A stretch of DNA of 61,593 bases. Source: a virus. Positions within the stretch are counted from its first letter, which is position 1, and every line of letters starts with the position of its first letter. Positions 52,001 to 61,556 of the stretch are shown piece after piece. The stretch is taken from IMG/VR virus record IMGVR_UViG_3300022074_000038, positions 1-61,593 of that record. One strand, written 5' to 3'. The translations under genes were made by a program, and so were the position numbers. Below the pieces are notes generated by a model. That model was not told the DNA's origin. It ran no database searches and saw only the letters and a program-made list of their open reading frames with translations.

Positions 52001-55000
52001 GTGAGGGAGCCAACATCCCCTGTATAACCCGATCTATCTCTGTTAGCGCGCTTGGTGATGGAGATAAACGTAACACTTTACGAATGACACGCATAACAGC
52101 ATCGTAATACTTCTCTATGCCTGATCGCTTACCGCCATCTACTCGAAGAAGCGTAAGTGCGCTTCTAAACTCGGGATTACCTTGAGACTCAGCTACAAAC
52201 TCGTCCAAGTTTTTTGTGCCGTATACTTCACCAAATTGCTCACGCGCTGCGTTAAGCAATGCTTGTAATTGTTTCGTCTCTGGTAATGAGGGGTTAGCTA
52301 TTGCAGCAGAAGTAGCCGCATGTGACATCTCGTGCAGTATAGTATGCACATTCATGCCACGGTTTGCGTCGATCTGTATCGTATTTGTTTCTGGACTAAA
52401 CAGACCAGCAGCGGTGCGCCCCACAACCTGAGACAAATCATCAACCACTTGCACTTGTGTATCACCAACAACATTTGCAAACGCTGCCGCTATCCTACGA
52501 ACATCTTCAACTTGGTTTGTTGAGGCTATAGCGTTTAACGCAAAACCTAGATCCCCACGTTGTAGTGCGTTACGAATGCTTGGAAGTAACGCTTGATCTA
52601 GCCCATGCACAGGATCAATAAGTAGGAAACCTAGCTCACTTTCAGTGTAAGCAAAACTATCATAGAAATCCATAAGCTCTTCGTCGGTTAGAGCTTTTTT
52701 AGTATTAGGGTCTATGAATACATAGTCATCTTGCTTGGGTACTTTGCGTTTCTTAAAGCCCAAACCAAGCAAGTAAGAATCAAAAGTTGTTTGACCTTTT
52801 ATAAGTTCAGTTGCACCAACCGCGCCTTCTGCTCGCATCTCTTGATCTGGTGCGGCAGGATCGCGAGTCTGTGCTTCTAGTTTAAGCGCATCAAGCTCAC
52901 GATCCATTTGTTTTTGAAACGCTCTGTCATCTTTGCGTTTGATACTTTTGGCTGCTTTAGTTACAGCAATAACCGCATCGGATGGATTAAACTTAGATGT
53001 ATCTCTACGTGCCAATACATTCGCATCGCGTGTCTTTACAAAGGCTTGACGAGACAGATTATCAAACACCCACTTCCGTGCATCCATAGCAGACTTTTGA
53101 GTCATGCCCTTGTAGAAGGCAAAGTCAGCCGTCATATCTTCAGATTTTAAATCTTCTTCTGTTTTTATGGGTTTACTATCTTTATCTAAATTATAGTCTT
53201 TTACAAAGTCCAATTTAAAAGTTTGAGTTGGCCCAATAGCACTAACCATACCCATTTCGGCGAGAGCATCAACAGGTCTACGGAACCGTTTAAAGTATAA
53301 CTTTGCGGCTTTAGCTTGCACGTCGAGTTCTTTGTCAGAGGTTTCTAGTAACTCTGCAACACCTTCTTTATCTACAGCAGTTGTGGTTTCTGGCGCAGAG
53401 CGTGGATCTAGTTGCGTGTCGTGATACTCCCGAATCTGTGGCTGCTTACCCCTATTGTTTTCAAATGTTCGCTCAATACGCGCTTGTGCTACTGCGTCTC
53501 GCTCTGCTTCTACTGCCTGTAGCTGTTCTTGTGGGACAGGCGCGGCTTGTATTAGCGGTGCAGCGGGTACTTGTACAGCCGCAGGTATAACTTGCTCTGC
53601 GGCCCCCGTCACTGTCCCGCCAATACCCGTTTTAGGTGCAGGAACTTTTAATGGTTCAGGTTGCCCTTCAGCTAAAACCGCCTTCCTTTTGTTTAATTCT
53701 TCTGGCTCTACAAGAACTTCCGCAGGTGTATCGTATCCTGATTCTTCTTTTGCATCTCTAATTTTTTGTGCATATAACTTTGGGTCGGCGGCGATACGCT
53801 TTCGCTCTGCCGCTAATGCTTCAGAATCTTTTTTTAATGCACTTGGCTGTTCTCTTGCTGGATCTAATGCACTTGGCTGTTCTCCTGCTGGATCTGTAGT
53901 TCTACCAGAAGGCAGCAGATCTGTTCCCACTCTTTTATTGTTAGGTTCAACAGGGGTTTCGGCACTGTCAATTCCACTTTGTGCCCCTGTGCTTCCATCC
54001 AAGCCTGTTCTACTACTTGGAATGCTAACTCCAGCTTTTTCTGCGATAGGTTTAACATCGGCACCTTTCAACTTATCTAGATATTCTTTAACTTTAGGTG
54101 AACTACCCCCATTCTTTACATATAATTCTAGTTCTTCACGTACTTTTGGATCATCAGAAGACAACCCTACAATGGATCGCTTTGCGCCTCTTACGATATG
54201 TGCGTATGGTTGGACGCCTAACTCTTCAACCAAAAATTCTTTTGTAACCTTGTTTTCTTCTGGTATAATTTCTGGGCTTGGTTTTGAATCAACCTGTATA
54301 TTTTCACCAGTCTGCTCGCTCTTAGCCGCCGCAGCTAAGTTTTTTCCTACTCGTTTTTTAGCTATTATTGCTTCAATAAGTTCTGGAGAATACTCTGTGT
54401 CTAGCTCTTGTCTTATAAAGTCTTCATCCAAATTAGGATCTGTGAGACGAGGATCTGTGGCTATTGCTGCTTCTACTTCTGAAGCAGAGAAAACGGATTG
54501 TTTTTTAAGGTATTCATCAGTTTTAGCCGCTGCTTTACCATCCGCATTTTCAGCTTCTCTTGTAACCGCAGCTTGTTGATTTGTGCTGGTATCTATCTCA
54601 GCCGCTGCCGCTGCTTGGGCTTCATTAGTTTCTTGTGCTTTACCTTCGGGAGGCGCAGGGTTTGCAGCGTTCCGTGCTTCGGTTTGTTGTGCTGGAGTTG
54701 CTTCGGTTTGTTGTGCTGGAGCTGCTTCGGTTTGTTGTGCTGGAGCTGCTTCGGTTTGTTGTGCTGGAGTTGTTGTATCTACGATGGGTTCTACAGCGCC
54801 AGTATCGGTATCAGTTTCAACTTCTAACGCGGCTTTCTTTTTAGCGTCTAGCGCGGCTTTCTTTTCCGCTTTTAATCTAGCTTTTCTCTCAGCCCCGGTT
54901 TCAGGAATACCTTGAAACGCACCGAATGTAGCTCGTGTACCGCCACCAATTAAACCGCCTGCGATAGCAGCTTCACGATATTCTGCGATGGCATCGTCAC

Positions 55001-55820
55001 TGTCGATGGCTAAACCAGCTTGCGCTCGCTCCATCACTTGCTGACCGACTTCTGTTAAACCTTCAGTGGTCGCACCGCCACCTGCACGGCTCGCTGTGCG
55101 AGTAAATATTGATTTGCCAAGAGGACGTAGAACACCACCCAGCAAGATCTTATCAGCTAAACCTTCAAGCGTAGCTTGTCCAAACGTAGCGGTAAGAGCG
55201 GCTCCAATATCTACACTTGTTTTTCTACCTGCTGCAACTTCGTCTTCTTGCCGTTGAATGTTGTTACCAAACAAAATCGGCGCAGTCGCTCCTGCCGCTG
55301 CCGCAACACCGACACCAAATCCTGCTAAACCTGTGGCTCCTGCTACAGCAGGCGCTAATGCCGCTGCGCCTAAACCAAGACCTAATTGAGGTATTTGTTC
55401 ACCAACAACTTGACCTGCAAAGGTGAACGCATCGCCAAAACTATCTACGTCAGTAGATTGCAGTCTTTCGGGCTGCTCAAGAAGTAATTCGCCTAGTCTT
55501 TGTCTGGCTTTTTCTTCCGTATCTTGTCCGTATTGCGCTAGAAATCCTAGTCCCGCCTGCTCTCCCGCAGTGCCTACTGTTTCACCGATTGCGCTTTTAA
55601 TTTGTTGATATCCACGGCGTAACCCACCACGAACAGCGGTTTCATCATCGGACTCAAACTCTTCCCCAAAAACAGATTGATACTTTTGCCCATAATCAAC
55701 ACGTTCACCGTCTAAATATTGACGTATTTTAACAAAATCTTCATTGCTAGGGTTATCTCCTGCAATGTTAAAGTTGTAGCTGCGCTGCGTTTGTGGGTCG
55801 GTGTATTGGTATACGCCCAT
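49071..55820 (-). CDS. 2249-residue internal virion protein with metallopeptidase motif
   Basis: A giant virion protein, the last late gene. Residues about 147-185 are hydrophobic and glycine/alanine-rich, suited to membrane insertion. Residues 351-382 are a run of PAQQTEA-type repeats. H1163-E-M-S-H1167 in TILHEMSHAATSA, followed by DEFVAE, is a zincin metallopeptidase motif. The second half is long and helical, with another membrane-like segment. Such polyvalent proteins are packaged in the head and ejected with DNA; here it could open the peptidoglycan or cut host proteins. These roles are inferred. Confidence 0.75.
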   Translation of the reverse strand: MGVYQYTDPQTQRSYNFNIAGDNPSNEDFVKIRQYLDGERVDYGQKYQSVFGEEFESDDETAVRGGLRRGYQQIKSAIGETVGTAGEQAGLGFLAQYGQDTEEKARQRLGELLLEQPERLQSTDVDSFGDAFTFAGQVVGEQIPQLGLGLGAAALAPAVAGATGLAGFGVGVAAAAGATAPILFGNNIQRQEDEVAAGRKTSVDIGAALTATFGQATLEGLADKILLGGVLRPLGKSIFTRTASRAGGGATTEGLTEVGQQVMERAQAGLAIDSDDAIAEYREAAIAGGLIGGGTRATFGAFQGIPETGAERKARLKAEKKAALDAKKKAALEVETDTDTGAVEPIVDTTTPAQQTEAAPAQQTEAAPAQQTEATPAQQTEARNAANPAPPEGKAQETNEAQAAAAAEIDTSTNQQAAVTREAENADGKAAAKTDEYLKKQSVFSASEVEAAIATDPRLTDPNLDEDFIRQELDTEYSPELIEAIIAKKRVGKNLAAAAKSEQTGENIQVDSKPSPEIIPEENKVTKEFLVEELGVQPYAHIVRGAKRSIVGLSSDDPKVREELELYVKNGGSSPKVKEYLDKLKGADVKPIAEKAGVSIPSSRTGLDGSTGAQSGIDSAETPVEPNNKRVGTDLLPSGRTTDPAGEQPSALDPAREQPSALKKDSEALAAERKRIAADPKLYAQKIRDAKEESGYDTPAEVLVEPEELNKRKAVLAEGQPEPLKVPAPKTGIGGTVTGAAEQVIPAAVQVPAAPLIQAAPVPQEQLQAVEAERDAVAQARIERTFENNRGKQPQIREYHDTQLDPRSAPETTTAVDKEGVAELLETSDKELDVQAKAAKLYFKRFRRPVDALAEMGMVSAIGPTQTFKLDFVKDYNLDKDSKPIKTEEDLKSEDMTADFAFYKGMTQKSAMDARKWVFDNLSRQAFVKTRDANVLARRDTSKFNPSDAVIAVTKAAKSIKRKDDRAFQKQMDRELDALKLEAQTRDPAAPDQEMRAEGAVGATELIKGQTTFDSYLLGLGFKKRKVPKQDDYVFIDPNTKKALTDEELMDFYDSFAYTESELGFLLIDPVHGLDQALLPSIRNALQRGDLGFALNAIASTNQVEDVRRIAAAFANVVGDTQVQVVDDLSQVVGRTAAGLFSPETNTIQIDANRGMNVHTILHEMSHAATSAAIANPSLPETKQLQALLNAAREQFGEVYGTKNLDEFVAESQGNPEFRSALTLLRVDGGKRSGIEKYYDAVMRVIRKVLRLSPSPSALTEIDRVIQGMLAPSPATRAAPDILLEAGTKEGSSRLLQSMSNFDVKDKVLDASDVMFNEGIAKTAKSWYLNVLPVNILTEKAQDKIPFAKELNTIINRMSGRLREKTEILGSMTYDLKQWQRKNKNHARTLDNIIPRSTYLKVDPSRTDKKYTATFKDDKQRMAEYKQLRKQYLSMDKKGQELYRQLRNYFQDTYDDIIAALDARLAATIPDAAVRKTAFARLRELLEKDSGVIRPYFPLQRKGNYRLVYTAPDPDTGQPELYVEYYPTLRKAQQARDMVSKVGGTDVEVTEASRAMNFERAPSTSFVRNVLETVQLQRENFNSDEDYKQAMQQLVDLALDAMPERSFMQNFRRRKGIRGFIGDTTPTGILGQEFDAYTMLKEKGRDLNRQLVQLRSAAEIENFRKKLADPEAGYLTNPETAMTAQKLDKIATFAQSPNVPRWSQVATSLGFGMTMGLNLSSAAITFFDVAMSAMPILAGKHGIRATTAAYGDAMRALMNAPTTRIVMVTGPDGQPVEQEINMGVQGKTIANYTPQQLLERFGKDVRMDILVESGLDQAQFNQSITQENLDIGRDAPLESVNRISSFMFHHSERINREATLQASYLLEVKKLLKKNKNPTDADYKQAAQNAIDDTEFTLGATAAAGRPIVAQSGIGNVLFLFKRFAISKYYMMERLAKESIKTTNVDKIMADEGVSLQKAQDIADSRKAARAGSRNFLVMTGMLSGLGGMPLMGTFGAIYNLFRDDDEDDFEAATRKVVGEGIYGGLANEILGVDVANRVSMNSLLYRAPIIDKDQDALWTLAEQLGGPVLGTYLSMSRGVKDVASGEVRRGLEAMAPSALRNFSKAERFAREGATTRRGDPITEDINPYNIVMQAAGFAPQAYIQQLEFNKNNRRRQEAINSRRSKLLRQRNMAYREGDFEEVRRVDEKIARFNSGLPEGARKSLIIGDTKRRSLGSFGRTTEKMRGGMTYTPFMEQSLKEFDQGLQLY
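54676..54771 (-). repeat. 24-bp tandem repeat x4 in the giant virion gene
   Basis: Four nearly identical 24-bp units starting at 54676, 54700, 54724 and 54748 encode a Pro/Ala/Gln/Thr/Glu repeat (PAQQTEA type) in a linker. Confidence 0.9.
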
Positions 55821-55829
55821 ATTTACCGC

Positions 55830-58037
55830 CTATGATATATCTACAGTTGTTGCTCCACTAGGACTAGCGCCAGAGCCACCCATTGCTATTTCAACAAGAG
55901 CATTACCGTAATCGATAATTTGTCGTGCCCTTGCGGCTGCATCAGCATTATCTCCTGCGCCCTCTAACATCTCTTGCCCTTGTTTTAAAAGGGTCGTGCC
56001 TCTAGTCAGCATTTGGTTAGCGTTTAACCCGCTTTTGCCTGACGCCCTTGCTTTATAAGCATCTATACGCGCTTGTAGAGTCATCATATCAGTGTCAAAT
56101 TTATTTTTTCCTGCTCGCGCTGTTTGCAAGTATTTTAAACCCGCCGTGCCAGCTTTTGATATATCTGCGGGGTTACCACTAGCCAATATAAGTCCTGATT
56201 GTGCGAGAGCTAACCACTTATCTTGTTCCGCTTGTTTTTCTCTCTTTGCAATAGCGTCTGTAATTCGAGCTTCTAAAGATCCCGCCTGTGCTGTTACCGC
56301 TTTGTTTTGCGCATTGGTGTTCTGTTGTTCTCGTGCGATAAGATCTCTAACTTGCTGCGCGGCTAACTCTGAATTTTTTGTTGCTTGCCTTGCTTTAGCA
56401 GATGCAGGGTCAGCGAGTATTGCATCAAAATTAACTGGTTCGCTGCCAACGCCTACGGTATCGGCGTCAAAAGCGGCTGATTCTTTTCGGTTTTTTCTTG
56501 TAGTAGCAGCGTCTTTAACTACCCCCACAACGTCTCTTGCGACAGTCTTAGCGGCGTCCAGTGCTGCGCCTGCGCGTTGTCCTACTGACCCTTCATCTGC
56601 TTTATTTAAGTCGTCTAAAGCTTGCTGTTGAGCCTCGTTTGCTGCATCAAATTCTGCTTGGACCTCTGCGTCCTCTGCGGCAAACTTTTTATTTGCTTTA
56701 GCTTCTTGGCCTTGTTGTTCCTCAAGATATAGACGATTTGAAAACGCATCCATCTCAGATTCAGGCGCTTCTTCATACGCAGCTAAAATCCTTGGATCAG
56801 CTATACCAGAATAAATATCCTGTCCTCCATAAAGATCTTTATAGACATCCTTTGGCGCTGTAAATTGATCATCACTATAATAATCTTTTACACGATCTCT
56901 AAGATCGTCTATTGCAGGTCTTTGACTTTTTAAAGGCCCTGTGTCCCCAATGTAATCCAAATTTCCTTGGCTTACAGTAGCTAGTGGAAGGCCAAAAGCG
57001 CGTCTAGGATCGCCTGATTGCGGAGAAGGCACGTCAAACTTTGAACCTTGCAGTGCTTCAAACCCAAAACCTACATCGTCACGCGCTAGAAAATCCCTAA
57101 TGGCTTCTTGGTTTGAAACTCCTGTAATTGCGTCTAAAGCTGGATCTCCGCTCTCACTATCAATAACGTCTGGCATTTGTGGGGCGCTTAATCCTCTTGG
57201 TACAGTAGTTTCCTCCCGTGATAGAAAATCAGGGCGAATATCAGGAACGGTATATGAGTCTGCGCCTTCAAGATCAACGTACTCTAATGCTAACCCGGGA
57301 TCGTTTCTTTGTACAGTGCCTCTTGTTAGATACTCTACAGGAGCGCCTTCAGCAAACACTGGATCGTCTTCACTTTTTGCTCGTAAGGTAGATAAAGCTT
57401 GCGCCCGTGCGTCCAACGCTCTTTGCGGTTGAGATTCAGCTATACCTCTTTGCATTTTGTCAACCGCACGATTAGACGGATTAACCATACTAAAAGTTTT
57501 TTCAAAAAGACTAGGCTGTCTTTCTACTCCCTCTAAACCTGTTTGTTTAGGCTCCATTGCAGTCGGGATCATATATTCCGCTATCACAGCAAGCTGTTCT
57601 GGGTCGTCTTTATTCGTCTCGTAAATTTCTGGGAAGCGTTCTTTTAATAGCTGTATTTTAGATTGTACCTGACCCCCCGGAGCTAGACGCACAATACCGC
57701 CTTCAGCCATCATTTGCGGTTGTGGCGCTTGGGTAGCAGCCCGTGGCATCATATCACCCATGCCAGTGTTCTGCCCCATGTCAGTCTTGGGTGCTAATGC
57801 TCGTGCTGCGTCTGCTATACCACCCTGCGGCATACCCGCAGCCATGACGACTTCTTCTGCTACTGTCGGTGTATCAGCGGCTTCTCTACGAGCGTAGTCG
57901 TCCCGCATACGCTTACGCCGTTTTAGCTCAGACGTAATAAATATAGGCGCTATTTCGCCTGTAGGCATCTTCATCTGCTGGATTAACGCAGCGTCTGGTA
58001 GATCTTTAAGGGCTTCGGTTTGCTCTAAGATGTTCAT
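55830..58037 (-). CDS. Internal virion protein
   Basis: 735 residues with a helical start (LPDAALIQQMKMPTGEIAPI), MMAEGGIVRLAPGG, a long low-complexity region rich in Asp/Ala/Gln, and a helical Ala-rich C terminus with AARARQIIDYGNALVEIA. MAEGGI-type stretches recur in internal virion proteins of marine podoviruses. It overlaps the upstream virion gene by ATGA and lies 9 bases before the giant protein gene. Likely part of the ejection core. Confidence 0.65.
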   Translation of the reverse strand: MNILEQTEALKDLPDAALIQQMKMPTGEIAPIFITSELKRRKRMRDDYARREAADTPTVAEEVVMAAGMPQGGIADAARALAPKTDMGQNTGMGDMMPRAATQAPQPQMMAEGGIVRLAPGGQVQSKIQLLKERFPEIYETNKDDPEQLAVIAEYMIPTAMEPKQTGLEGVERQPSLFEKTFSMVNPSNRAVDKMQRGIAESQPQRALDARAQALSTLRAKSEDDPVFAEGAPVEYLTRGTVQRNDPGLALEYVDLEGADSYTVPDIRPDFLSREETTVPRGLSAPQMPDVIDSESGDPALDAITGVSNQEAIRDFLARDDVGFGFEALQGSKFDVPSPQSGDPRRAFGLPLATVSQGNLDYIGDTGPLKSQRPAIDDLRDRVKDYYSDDQFTAPKDVYKDLYGGQDIYSGIADPRILAAYEEAPESEMDAFSNRLYLEEQQGQEAKANKKFAAEDAEVQAEFDAANEAQQQALDDLNKADEGSVGQRAGAALDAAKTVARDVVGVVKDAATTRKNRKESAAFDADTVGVGSEPVNFDAILADPASAKARQATKNSELAAQQVRDLIAREQQNTNAQNKAVTAQAGSLEARITDAIAKREKQAEQDKWLALAQSGLILASGNPADISKAGTAGLKYLQTARAGKNKFDTDMMTLQARIDAYKARASGKSGLNANQMLTRGTTLLKQGQEMLEGAGDNADAAARARQIIDYGNALVEIAMGGSGASPSGATTVDIS

Positions 58038-60052
58038 CCTGTTAATCCTTTATACAGGCCCAACCCAGATATACCTGCCCCCAAGGCTTGCTGTATTGGA
58101 TTATATGCTTGATACGTGGCTGTACTGATATCAGGCTGTACAGGCACACCGCTAAGCAAACCAGCAAACCTTTCATATTGACGCATTGGGTAGTCTTGTT
58201 GACGTAAGAAGTCCTGATATGCGAGGTCAAGTCTTGCCTGATCTTCGCCCCTAATGTCACGACCAACAGTCTCAAGTAGCTGGGCACCCTGTATGTCTGC
58301 TGCCCTTGCTCTCTCACCGTAGTCTACAAGCCCTCTACCAGCCCCCAGAGCAGCCTGATACGCAGCCAGCCCCTGACCTGCACCAAACTGTCTTGACGCC
58401 TCTCTGGCAGATTGCACTCGCGCTCTCTCAGCGGCCTGTGCTTGTTGTACCCTAGCTGCTTCGTCAAGACTTATGCCTTGAGTTCTCGCAAGCTCCGCTG
58501 CCTCTGCCTGTTGCACCCGTGCAGCTTCATCCAAGCTAATACCTTGTGTCCTTGCAAGCTCCGCTGCCCTAGAGTTCTGAACTCTACCTGCCTCAGATAC
58601 ATCAATGCCCTGCATTCTGGCGCGTTCTGCTGCTTCTGATCCCTGTATCCTCGCGGCCTCATCTAAACTAATGCCTTGAGTTCTGGCTAATTCCGCAGCC
58701 TCTGAACGCTGTATCCTAGCAGCCTCATCCAAGCTTATACCTTGAGTTCTAGCAAGCTCTTGTGCCCGTGCGCCCTGCACTCTCGCATCTTCGCTAACGT
58801 CGATGCCTTGCACTCTCGCTCTTTCAGTAGCTTCTTGTCCTTGTACTCTTGCCGCTTCATCAAGACTAATGCCTTGAGTGCGAGCCAGTTCAGCGGCTTC
58901 TGCTTGTTGTACCCGTGCGGCTTCAGCAAGAGTAATGCCCTGTGTACGAGCAAGCTCTGACGCTCTGGCATTCTGTACTCTGCCAGCCTCACCAGCACGA
59001 CCAGCTTCCATTCTGCCGATCTCGCTAATACCAAGCCCTTGGGTTCTGCCAAGTTCTGCTGCGCGACGAGCATCAACATCCATTTGCGCTGCCCTATCAG
59101 ACTCAAACGCTCTCATTGCTTGTTGGAATGCAGCCTGACTTCCAGCCGCTTGGATATCGCCAAGTTGTTCTTGCAATCCTTCTTCTGCCATGCCTTGCTG
59201 TATGGCCTGACGAGATCCACCAAATGCTCCCGCGCTTATTGCTCCTGCATCTCTTGCTGCTTGGCTCCTGCCAAAGTCCTCACGGGCCTCACGTTTCTGA
59301 ACATCCACAACATTCTGCATGTATGGGTCCATGTACTGCTGTATTTCCGATCCACTGAACTGACGGGCTGGATCGAAATCGTATTGATCCGCAGTCTGCG
59401 CTGTAAATTGAGCTTCCCTAAAATCACTAAATGGATCAGCCCTGCCAGCTTGAAAACCTCCATAGGCATCAGCCTCTCCTGCTGTAAAACCTGTATACTC
59501 TCTACCTCTTCCCGCTGAAAAATCAGAGAACGGATCAGCACTACCAGCTACAAACCCAGAGTAGGGATCAGCAGCGCCAGCTTGAAAGCCAGTGTACTCT
59601 GTGCCCCGTTGCCTCTGAAACCCACTGAACGGATCTGCACTACCTGCTTGAAAGCCAGAGTATGGATCTGCTGATCCAGCTTGGAAGCCCATATACGGAT
59701 TAAATGCTGCCGTGTTATAATTGGCTAACCCTTCAAGACCAGCAATACCTCTACGCTGTAAGGCCGCTGCCTCACCAAGACCACCAATGGGGCTTTCAGC
59801 AATGCCACGAACCATAGCACGGGATGTGTTGATGTCACCGTAAGTGCTGGAATCGGCGAGGCGCTCACCGCCATACGGCACATAAGTAGACTGCCCCGCA
59901 AGATCCCCATAGGCAGGATCATCAGGATAGAATGGCTGTGTGGCTTCCTCAGATCCCTTCAGAAGTCTACGAAAGTACGGGTCTGCATAATCTGGCAGAC
60001 TTACTGTTCTTGTGGTGCCGCCAGCGGGTGCCTGCTGTGATCCCTTGCCCAT
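58034..60052 (-). CDS. Internal virion protein with two repeat arrays
   Basis: 672 residues. Residues about 120-215 contain GFQAGSADPYSGF-type repeats; residues about 320-570 contain a coiled-coil array of ELARTQGISLDEAARVQ-type units. The end is Gly/Tyr/Gln-rich. Long coiled-coil repeats suit a rod or a tube through the cell envelope. Role in DNA ejection is inferred from position and size. Confidence 0.65.
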   Translation of the reverse strand: MGKGSQQAPAGGTTRTVSLPDYADPYFRRLLKGSEEATQPFYPDDPAYGDLAGQSTYVPYGGERLADSSTYGDINTSRAMVRGIAESPIGGLGEAAALQRRGIAGLEGLANYNTAAFNPYMGFQAGSADPYSGFQAGSADPFSGFQRQRGTEYTGFQAGAADPYSGFVAGSADPFSDFSAGRGREYTGFTAGEADAYGGFQAGRADPFSDFREAQFTAQTADQYDFDPARQFSGSEIQQYMDPYMQNVVDVQKREAREDFGRSQAARDAGAISAGAFGGSRQAIQQGMAEEGLQEQLGDIQAAGSQAAFQQAMRAFESDRAAQMDVDARRAAELGRTQGLGISEIGRMEAGRAGEAGRVQNARASELARTQGITLAEAARVQQAEAAELARTQGISLDEAARVQGQEATERARVQGIDVSEDARVQGARAQELARTQGISLDEAARIQRSEAAELARTQGISLDEAARIQGSEAAERARMQGIDVSEAGRVQNSRAAELARTQGISLDEAARVQQAEAAELARTQGISLDEAARVQQAQAAERARVQSAREASRQFGAGQGLAAYQAALGAGRGLVDYGERARAADIQGAQLLETVGRDIRGEDQARLDLAYQDFLRQQDYPMRQYERFAGLLSGVPVQPDISTATYQAYNPIQQALGAGISGLGLYKGLTG

Positions 60053-60053
60053 C

Positions 60054-60470
60054 CTATAACTCCATGCGGTATGCTATATACTCTGAATAAAAGCCGTTCC
60101 CCCGTAAAGCTCTTTCCCAACCTTTTCTGCCATAACCCTCAAGATGTTGACAGTCATTTTCTTTTGCGAACCGACCTATCGTTTCAATAACAGTGTCTTT
60201 CCATTTGTGTAGTTTAGTGCCGCCAACAAAATCAAGAACCATAGATTTACGTCTTGGATATGTAGCTATCCTTGTTGTTATCGCAGCGACCATATTATCC
60301 TCTTCATCAAGAACTACCCAAAGAACGTACACATCAGTTAGAATGCCATTTAAAACGTCTATAAGATCTATTTTCCCTCTAGATGTATCCTCAACGCTCT
60401 TCCTTAGTAACTTTTCAACATCCTTCCAAATATGCTTTACAGCCTCTTTAGGAACTGTGCTTACCCTCAC
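60054..60470 (-). CDS. GNAT-like protein (acetyltransferase fold)
   Basis: 138 residues, GTG start (60470) overlapping the preceding stop by GTGA. LDFVGGTKLHKWKDTVIETI followed by GYGRKGWERALRGNGF is the GNAT-type acetyl-CoA-binding and C-terminal pattern. Known proteins of this kind appear next to internal virion genes in marine podoviruses. An acetyltransferase activity is possible; no substrate is known. Confidence 0.6.
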   Translation of the reverse strand: MRVSTVPKEAVKHIWKDVEKLLRKSVEDTSRGKIDLIDVLNGILTDVYVLWVVLDEEDNMVAAITTRIATYPRRKSMVLDFVGGTKLHKWKDTVIETIGRFAKENDCQHLEGYGRKGWERALRGNGFYSEYIAYRMEL

Positions 60471-61471
60471 GCAACTGCCACCTTCTCTTTTAATTTCTTA
60501 GGAGCATCCTTACCAGCGTCATTAACTTCGTCTAAAAATCCCCCACCAAAAGCTTTTGTTATGGCGTCTGTAGATTCTTCTTTAAGTACAAACTCACCAT
60601 CAGTCAAAAGCACATCTTGTTCACGGTCCATCGTGGCTGGCACCATATCATCTTCTCCAGAACCATCGCCGGGGCCGTTTACCATCCCTTTGTCACCATT
60701 AGCAAAGCGTTCAATGGTGTCATCCAATGCACCTGACTGTACCTTATCAACCAGATCTCTTAGTGCCTCTTCGCCGTACTCTTTAAGGAATACGCCAAGT
60801 GCAACCTCTGGTGCGTCAGACAATCCTTTGACTGCTTTTACTGCCTCAACGATTACATCCTTTTCGTTCATCTCTTCTGATACAGTACCGCCCTCTGCGT
60901 AGTTTGTTAAAGCATTAGTCATAATGCCTGCCTGCATAGGGTTATAGTATCTGATCATCTCTTCTTCAGCGGTGCTATCCATGTTCTGCTTGGGCTGATA
61001 AGATCTAATGCGAGGCATAGGCGGTGGTATATCTACTTTTTCTTTCTCTGACATTTTAAAAGTAGGTGGGTTCATAGCATCGGCTATAAGCCCTGTGCTA
61101 AACCCAGTCCCTGCTGCGCCCAAGGCTCCTTCCACAGTTGTAGCCCCAATAGGCGCTGTAAGAGCTTTCTCGCCTATAAGGCTTGTTAAAAACTTATTTC
61201 CTGTAGTTTGCGCTGCCGCTGGCGCTGCCCCCGCCGCTGTCTGCGCAGTCGCTTGTGCCCCTGCACCGCCCAAAGCCCCTGCCGCACTGCTCATCAATTT
61301 GCCGCCAAACCCAGCAATAAGGCCTGTCTCAATACCTTTTCCTACATCACCTGTCTGCAAGAACGAGCCTAAACCTGCGCCAATACCAGATAGTAAAAAA
61401 GGGCTTGCCGCCATACCCGTGGCAGCGCCAAGAGCGGGTAGTCCAAGACTTAAAAGAAAAGGTAGGGCCAT
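60467..61471 (-). CDS. Internal virion protein with hydrophobic N terminus
   Basis: 334 residues. The first 75 residues are hydrophobic and Gly/Ala-rich (LPALGAATGMAASPFLLSGIG), the middle is Pro/Asn-rich (MNPPTFKMSEKEKVDIPPPMP), and the rest is acidic and helical. It is the first gene after a promoter-like pair and the first of the internal virion set. Membrane insertion at ejection is a plausible role. Confidence 0.65.
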   Translation of the reverse strand: MALPFLLSLGLPALGAATGMAASPFLLSGIGAGLGSFLQTGDVGKGIETGLIAGFGGKLMSSAAGALGGAGAQATAQTAAGAAPAAAQTTGNKFLTSLIGEKALTAPIGATTVEGALGAAGTGFSTGLIADAMNPPTFKMSEKEKVDIPPPMPRIRSYQPKQNMDSTAEEEMIRYYNPMQAGIMTNALTNYAEGGTVSEEMNEKDVIVEAVKAVKGLSDAPEVALGVFLKEYGEEALRDLVDKVQSGALDDTIERFANGDKGMVNGPGDGSGEDDMVPATMDREQDVLLTDGEFVLKEESTDAITKAFGGGFLDEVNDAGKDAPKKLKEKVAVA

Positions 61472-61494
61472 CTGTTTACCTCAAAGTTTTGTAG

Positions 61495-61523
61495 ATCATA
61501 ACATCTACATCGTAAAAGTTCAA
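61495..61523 (-). promoter_or_regulatory. Putative promoter for the internal virion genes
   Basis: TTGAAC (61523-61518), 17 bases, TATGAT (61500-61495), then a short leader to the ATG at 61471 with GAGGT as ribosome site. The -35 box is inside a perfect AGTTCA-AT-TGAACT dyad (61517-61530), so the promoter may be controlled by whatever reads the dyad. Confidence 0.7.
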
Positions 61524-61530
61524 TTGAACT
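61517..61530. repeat. Late-block dyad AGTTCA-N2-TGAACT, copy 4 (perfect arms)
   Basis: AGTTCAATTGAACT overlaps the -35 box of the promoter of the internal virion genes, a strong sign that it is an operator or activator site rather than a chance palindrome. Confidence 0.6.
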
Positions 61531-61556
61531 AATCTATCAGTTCAAAGTGCGGTCCA

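Noticed and set aside
53455-54579. 374-codon plus-strand frame opposite the giant virion gene
   Set aside because: It is a Ser/Ala-rich antisense frame with no ribosome site; the minus-strand frame is continuous for 2249 codons.
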